DNA of 33,180 bases from Perkinsus olseni (taxonomy: Eukaryota; Perkinsozoa; Perkinsida; Perkinsidae): contig JABANP010000552.1 of the NCBI GenBank assembly GCA_013115135.1, forward strand, positions 1 to 33,180, in the 5' to 3' direction. The position numbers and the translations under genes are program-made. Positions 27,183 through 33,180 of this stretch are shown here, piece after piece (the first letter of the stretch is position 1; each line of letters starts with the position of its first letter). The notes beneath the pieces are model-generated. The model saw only the letters and a program-made list of their open reading frames with translations, was not told the origin of the DNA and searched no databases.

Positions 27183-30100
27183 CTAGACGCCGCTGCGGCC
27201 ATGATCAGCATAATAGTCGACTTCGACGCAGCCGAATTTATGCTCCGATCGTCCGCGTCTCAAGGCCGGGGGTGATGTGGCGTCTTGTGATCGCCGCGAG
27301 CCGGGCGACTGCAACGCCGGAGACTAAGAACACAGAAGGACAGAGGAGCAGCTCTCACCGGACTGTGGACGCCCTCGACCGCAGTGTCACTCTTCGCTTC
27401 TTTGAGCTTTTGGGATTCGACAACATCACGGATCTTGCCCAACGTCTCCTGAAAGATTCCATCCGGGATGCCCAACCCTTCACCCGAACCCACCTCATCG
27501 TCGAGGCCAAACAGGCTGCTCCAAAGGGCAACAAGCCTCTCGTCCTCAGGACTGATGCTGAGGGCTCTCGGATCTTCCCTACCACGGTCCTTGATGTGGT
27601 CGGTCCAAGCATCAACCTAAGATTCGATCCTGCCTCCCACAATCTGGCCCAACACTCGCCACCGCCAGTCTCGAATGCTACCATGGGCTGAGTAAACTGA
27701 TTTCCCACGGCACACCTGCCAGCATCGGTCCCATACCATCTCACCAACAACTCAGCAAGACTCCACTTCCCTATCCCGCATCTCGCCCGCACCTCCGCAT
27801 GGCATTCATGCACTAGCAGCTCGCTCATCTCGAGGTTCAACTCCGCCAGACACACAGACAGACAAGTACCTGAGCGGGCCCGCAAGCCGCCTGTCCGAAC
27901 GGAAGCAGTACTATTAAGTTCGTCCGGCAGATTCACAATCTCCTCGAGCACAGCCTCGCCGTACTTCGACCGTATCTGACTCCAACTCGCCTTAGCCACG
28001 GACTTTCCAGAACAACCCCTTGCCTTATCGATTAGCAGCTTCGCGTTGTCGATCTTCATTTTATCTATAGCCCCGTATAGAGGCGTTCGCTCCTCGAGGT
28101 CCGTCTTCAGCGGGTCCGCACCACGATCTGAAATAGTTCCTGCAGGCTCGTTCTCGCAGGAGGAAGTTGCGCAGGAAGCCTGCGAAACTTATTTTCTCGA
28201 AAGGATTCAATTTTTGGAATACCATAAATTCCGCAAATTCCGTGATGGCGGGTCTCGTTAAGAAAACATGACAGTTCTCAGAGTCACGGAATCCACCCTA
28301 GCCCCTACCAAATAGGAAGTCTATCACCGCCGTTGGGTTCCTCGAGACAGCAGCGTAATGCAGCGCCGTTGCCCCTGTCCTCGGGTTCGCCAAATTCACA
28401 TCACAATGGAAATTATCAACCAGTTTTCTCAATACTGGTAGGGCATTCTTGTCGTGCGGTTTCTGGCACACCTGAGAATCGTACTTCAGATTCCACCTCC
28501 TGCACCAAACTTACTTGTTGAAGGATTGTGTCGCCTGTCTCCGGGTTGGGAGCATCCGGCAGCGCTCCAAATTCCAGCAAAACATTCAGCAACTTCTGAT
28601 CGCAATTTTTCTCCAATGCCACTCGGAAAGGACTCAATTGTTGATTCGAGTACACGTTTACCTGCATCATCACGCACAGCGAAGATTCCAAAGATACCCT
28701 TCCCTTCGTCTCTACGTCCGCCCCAGCCTTTAGAAGCAGCTCCACCATCTCGCCCCGCGCCTTCGCCTTCTTCAGCGCGGCGAACAGCGGCGTTTCGCCG
28801 TTGCCGATTTTCTTGTTAGGGTCTGCGTTGTATTCCAACAGGATCTTAGACAACTTGGGGACACCCCTGTTAGCCGCCGCATACAGCGGACTGAAGCCCG
28901 TCGTCGGAGCAGTGTTTGGGTCTGCTTTACCTGGGCAACGTGCCGAATGGGATAAGGGGAATCAAAAATGGGGAAAGGTTAACCACAGTTGTCAAAAATT
29001 TGGTATAGTTTTTTTCATACCGAGCTGAGTAGTTTCTCGCGAGCCAACGGGTTCACAGTACAATGCTGGGAATGCCCATGTTGACTACTGAAGCCGGCGG
29101 ACGTTCCACAGAGACAAACCTAGTGTACAGACTCGGATGATCTAGGGAGACCATCGGACCCCACCATTGAGAAGTAGGACGACCATCTCTTCATGCAGCT
29201 TATCAACTGCGCCATACAGTGCGGTAGTGCCGGTCTTGGGATGGACCCAATTAAGATCTATCCCCGCGTCAATAGCAGCTTGACAAGCAGCGAGGTCGTT
29301 GTTTCTGAGATAGGCAAAAATGTATATTCGTGAATCGCTTCGCTCCGCTAACAATGAACGACCTTGTGGCAGTGTGCAAGTCCATCGCTTGCAAAAGGGC
29401 GAGCATCTCCTTATCTGTCGTCAGGTCAAACGGAGTTCGTCCAATCGAATCCGTGACGCAAAGCTGCGCTCCATGGGTTGTCAAGCACTTAACCTGATTG
29501 CCACTGTCGAAGTAATTTCGTGGCGCGCGACGGTGAATGCTCACCATATCTCTGTCATTGTTAATCACTGCAAGCATCAGCGGAGTTAGTCCCCCAACAT
29601 GACTGACGTCATTAGGGTTGGCGGAGTTCTCGATGAGTAGCGACACCACATCGACGCTACAAGAGCTTCCTACCGCCTAGAGAACCAGAAGGGGCCACCG
29701 AGCGCATTCGGACTGGGCACTCTAGCTAGCACCGCGGGTTTGCTAGCGTTAGTCCTCTTACTATATCGGACGATGAACACCAATTCTTTCAAGTTGTGGG
29801 CGAGTTGTGAATGCAGGTTGAAGCTAGTCACAGTAGAACGAGATGAAGACTAAACCCCCGACCATTCGATAGCCTACTCAGTCTAAGTAATGTCAAGTAA
29901 TGTAATGTCAAATGTCAAGTTTATAATCGAGCGCGAAGACTGCTTTTCCCGCGACTCGGTGGCTCTCTTGACGGAGGACCCCTAACGATCATGCAAGATC
30001 CGATTTTGGAGCTCGGAAAAGCAATTTCACGCGAGTAGACGTGGACCCAAGCAGATGGTGGAACCCTTCGGGGGGGAAGTCATTTGAATCGTTCTTTTGG

Positions 30101-32235
30101 CAACATCGCCCTCACCAAGAGTAGCAAGCTTTCTTGCGTCTCCGGATCTACGTAAGTGGCTTCCACGCCTCTGCTGTTGACCAGCTCTTGCATGCTCTGA
30201 CAAGCGTCCTTCTTCCTCGGAATGTCGTCGCTGCTCTCGTCACCCAGGAGGAACGACACCGTGCGGCGCTGAGGAAGAGCCAAATCCAAATCGTCAATGG
30301 CTATGCTGCCCAATTCCTGTGACGGAAGACACGATTCATTGTAGTCGATGGGAATACGAGGATGGACTTTCTGTTCAACAACGGAGACCATACAAGGGTT
30401 AGGTCCCGAGTTCGATCCTCGAGTAAGGTATTACTGAGCGTCTGACAAGTCTAAAATTGGATGAATCCCATCAGACCTTGTCTTCGAGACAGTAAGCCCG
30501 CCGAGACGTTCATTCTACTCACCGGCATCCACTTCTCTGTGAACTGTGATAGCACCATGGGTGTGGCCCGCTTCAGGAACCTCGGCGATTCGGACCTGGG
30601 CGTGTGGCATCGGCAAGGTCACCGAACCACTAAGCACGAGACTTGCATCCGGCTTAGATACTCACTCCTCCGATTCCTCCCGAGTTTGCCCGTTATCGTC
30701 CTCTTCATACAGCCTTCCATGTCTGTCAGCGAGAAAAATGATCAGAAATGGTCCAGCTGGGATTCGAACCCGGGACCTCCACCCACTTGCACAGTGCAAC
30801 CGCAAACATATTCCGCAACTCCTGAGCTTTCGAGAGGAGCTCGTCGTCATCCATCTCCATCGAACCTTAACAGTGAACGCTAATCGACGAACTCGGCGTC
30901 CTGGCCAAGCCCACCTTCCAGGATCAAACCTTGAATGCCCGACACTTCCCCGGACGTCCTCCGCCTGAATATCTTTGGGGCCGAGTTCGGCAAATGCACA
31001 GGACTCTTCGCCCAATGGCCATTCGGGCTGTGATCATCCCGTAAGGACGCCACCGCGCCTGCAGTCATGATCAAAGTAATCTTGCAATCTTAGATTTCCT
31101 CAACGCAGGTTGACTAACCTGTCCCGGCTGGCACTAGTAGTGATTTCCGGCGAACAACACCGGTCGGAAGGGTTGCCGTTGAATAGGTGATGGGGGTGTC
31201 CCCGTAGGAGTCCGTCAGAAGTGGACAAGCTCCGGCAGTCAGGAGCATCGAGGCAACCTTCACGTTCAACTCTCGCGTCGCGACATGAAGCGGCGTGCCT
31301 GACGACCAACTAGGCCATCGTCAACTCGTAGTTCGGCCGACAGGGTGTTTACACCGGTCCACTGGACTGAGCACGTTCACAGACGCGTCCGAGTTGAGGA
31401 GAAATTCAATAACATCATCCCTGTTCCTTCGAACTGCCAATACCAGCAGAGTGTCCTTCGTACGAAGATGGTCGACCGCGTCAGGGGAAACCTCATCGTC
31501 GTCTATCATGTTGTAAAGAATCTGCAACTCCATCACCATTACTAACAGATGCAGGACGCCGTCTACATCCAGGTGGTCCTTCTCCAGGCAAATGACGGCT
31601 TTGGTTTCGAGGTAAAGCGTGAGTGCATCGGCCGCCGCCGAGATCTTCTCACGGAGGTCATCTCGCTTCAGGTACATCAACTCGGTGAAGCTGTTGCAAA
31701 CGCCTGTAGAGTCGTGATTTTCCTGAGAAACGCGAGCGACTCCACAAAATTGGACTAGGGAGCACTCGAGAGAACTGACCTCAATGAACAAGGAATGCTC
31801 TCCCACGTATTCCTGCGGGCCAATGGTGTTGAGCTTGGTAGCCGCTGAGGGACACGGCAGGGCTGCTGAACTCGAGGTAGGCGAGAGCATGCTCCGACGG
31901 CTGGTGGCCAGAGCGCTCACGCCACTCAACGACCTCGACCTAAAACCAATTCGTTCTCTCCTGTGGGGACATTGCTGTTCGCAGCAAGGACAGGTAGAGC
32001 ACGAGTGAACAACTTGCACCTCGTTAAACGGCCTTTTGCCGCTGATGAGTCGGCGTCCGATGTGGCTGGGCCTACTAGGGTGATGATGGTGAGAGCACCC
32101 TTTCGGACGAAATACCTGTTGTGGCTGTGACCAGGGAATGAACGGACTACACGCAGAGAAACGTCTTTTTCCGATGACACGCGCGTTCAAAATGCCTCGA
32201 GGAGTGAGGGGAGTTGCGGAAGTTGCGGTATGCAT
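27183..32235 (-). CDS. Multi-exon ankyrin-repeat protein with a novel C-terminal region
   Basis: Ankyrin repeats bind other proteins; the partner is unknown. Repeats are spread over many short exons, for example KDTLLVLAVRRNRDDVIEFL, TPLHVATRELNVKVASMLL, GGLTPLMLAVINNDRDM, TGTTALYGAVDKLHEEMVVL, TGFSPLYAAANRGV and TGATALHYAAVSRN. Introns resolved with matching phase: 31352-31299, 30115-29677, 29158-28936 (approximate), 28514-28472 (43 nt), 28308-28128, 27680-27617 and 27358-27324 (35 nt). Three further introns appear to be multiples of three (36, 51 and 57 nt). After the repeats comes a region of unknown type (ELLVHECHAEVRARCG, DERLVALWSSLFGLDDE) and a Ser/Pro-rich tail; stop at 27183-27185. 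The N-terminal exons are uncertain (ATG at 32235 or elsewhere), and two adjacent genes, one starting near 30391, cannot be excluded. Confidence 0.75.
30401..30430 (+). tRNA. tRNA 3'-end fragment, Arg-like (pseudo)
   Basis: The T arm and acceptor (CCGAGTTCGATCCTCGAG, then TAAGGTA) closely match the 3' end of the tRNA-Arg copies at 25 kb. The sequence upstream does not fold into an anticodon arm. It is probably a short retrocopy or rearranged piece inside the ankyrin gene. Confidence 0.5.
30749..30832 (-). tRNA. Degenerate tRNA-like element
   Basis: The minus strand carries a B-box-like T arm (CCGGGTTCGAATCCCAG), then CTGGACC and A. About 60 bases upstream lies an A-box-like word (AGCTCAGGAG). 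No matching 5' acceptor strand or normal anticodon arm is present, so the amino acid identity is unknown. It lies in an intron or spacer of the ankyrin locus. Confidence 0.4.
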
Positions 32236-32886
32236 AAGCGAAGCGAAAAAAACTTTCTCGTGACGAGAATCTCGTCATCCCTCTGCATGACCAGCGGGTA
32301 CGCGAGCTCTACCGACGAATGATGATCCTGTTCGCGCCGGCTGCACTTGCCACATACTGACTGGATTGTCGAAAGTTAGGAGATTCTAAGATTGCAAGAT
32401 GACTCAAGATACTGCACCCTCATCCTGGGCATCAGGCTTTCACAGAAGCTTCCTCTCCCCTCAAAAGCCCGTCAACTAAGGTAGTAACGACTCCCCTGAG
32501 CATTCCCTTACACGTGGAAATTGCAAAAACTCACACGATTAGCATAAAACTGCCCCATGCTATGAAAGGGCCAGTGGCGCAGAGCCACACCCGTCACGCG
32601 AGAATGTTATCTCCTCATCGCCGAGTGAAGCCTTGCGACGCATCTTTCACACTCCAACCAGAGATATCGTTTGCCAAACGGCAGTCCACTCACATCCCGT
32701 CCGCGCTGTCGCCTTGGTAAAATACGACATCTCCCGGAGCGCAGAAGATCGGTTTGCATATCATACAGATACGGCCCACAAGTTCCTCTCTGATGGTCGA
32801 GAAAAACTGATATCTGCCGTGGCCGGCGAATTAGTCAGTCGCGCAGGTTTGCAAACCGCACCTCTTTAGCAGCTTCCCCATAAGTG
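32236..32886. other. No gene recognised
   Basis: Two overlapping plus frames (32514-32720 and 32633-32869) have no recognisable domain. This probably includes the promoter side of the ankyrin gene. No TATA box was identified with confidence. Confidence 0.35.
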
Positions 32887-33180
32887 TTAGTTGAACTTCA
32901 TTTTGAAGGGAGTCCGAAAGCTGAAAATTAGACCGAGGCAAGGGAGGAGGGAAAGTCGCGATGACGATAGCAGCACCATCGTCATGAGTTCGGACTTCGC
33001 CTTGAATTCAAATTGGTTGTCTAGCAAATGCTCGATGTATCTTCTGATCCTCACCTGAACGAGGCTACGGCTCCTTCGGTTCAGTGAGCCGCATCTGCAC
33101 CGCGGATTCTGCAGACGGACTTGAATTTCGTGGCGCGCGACATAAGGCGTTACTGGGACACGCGCAACATTGAGAAATGG
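32887..33180 (-). CDS. Partial open frame running off the right edge, hypothetical
   Basis: The minus strand is open for 97 codons from the window edge to a stop at 32887-32889, without needing a start. It includes LNVARVPVTPYVARHEIQV and RIRRYIEHLLDNQFEFKAKS, which look coding. Splice-like signals (TCTGCAG near 33109 and CAG/GTGAGG near 33055) suggest that some of the frame may be intronic. No family was recognised. Confidence 0.35.
   Translation of the reverse strand, partial: PFLNVARVPVTPYVARHEIQVRLQNPRCRCGSLNRRSRSLVQVRIRRYIEHLLDNQFEFKAKSELMTMVLLSSSRLSLLPCLGLIFSFRTPFKMKFN

Noticed and set aside
27272..27691. Plus-strand frame of 139 codons
   Set aside because: Opposes two phase-joined exons of the ankyrin gene that show stronger coding features; no domain on the plus strand.
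29514..29531. 18-base exact match to 33124-33141 (aatttcgtggcgcgcgac)
   Set aside because: Short, with no extended homology around it; one copy lies in an ankyrin-gene intron. Kept only as a curiosity.

Overview
The window looks like nuclear DNA of a protist alveolate, most probably a perkinsid (Perkinsus-like). The evidence is balanced base composition, genes split by very short GT-AG introns (mostly about 35-140 nt), and a fusion of a voltage-sensor-type membrane domain to a class III nucleotidyl cyclase, an architecture known from alveolates. Small secreted-protein genes occur in divergent copies among transposons, tRNA-derived debris and dispersed repeats. The taxon is inferred from gene content. 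No rRNA, CRISPR array or bacterial operon was seen.

Layout. 1-2201: two nested hAT transposons, an inner minus-strand copy with a nearly complete transposase interrupting the dimerisation-domain end of an outer plus-strand copy. 2202-4150 and 9395-11404: a segmental duplication carrying paralogous intronless secreted-protein genes on the minus strand (254 and 256 codons). Their ends and flanks are nearly identical while the protein core has diverged strongly. 5487-7276: a decayed third copy mixed with a cyclase fragment, a spliced but broken monoacylglycerol-lipase-like fragment and the 3' half of a tRNA-Gly ending in CCA. 8490-9077: a second type of secreted protein, cut off by a tRNA-Cys-like insertion; its full-length relative is at 23445-24380. 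13313-18094: a multi-exon channel-like/adenylyl cyclase gene, minus strand.

19000-21110: a large imperfect inverted repeat enclosing a two-exon SufE gene with a leader that could target a plastid. 22149-22586: a further small secreted protein. 25042-25835: a regular alternating array of tRNA-Cys and tRNA-Arg sequences on a 360-bp period. 26333-26620: a small two-exon gene. 27183-32235: a large ankyrin-repeat gene on the minus strand with many tiny introns. A partial open frame runs off the right edge.

The genes do not form one pathway. The functional themes are cAMP signalling (cyclase), Fe-S cluster assembly (SufE), protein-protein interaction (ankyrin) and probable secreted surface or effector proteins. 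The most interesting feature is the recently duplicated secreted-protein cassette with a variable core and conserved frame. Exon structures were worked out by hand from reading frame and splice-site phase and should be treated as models.
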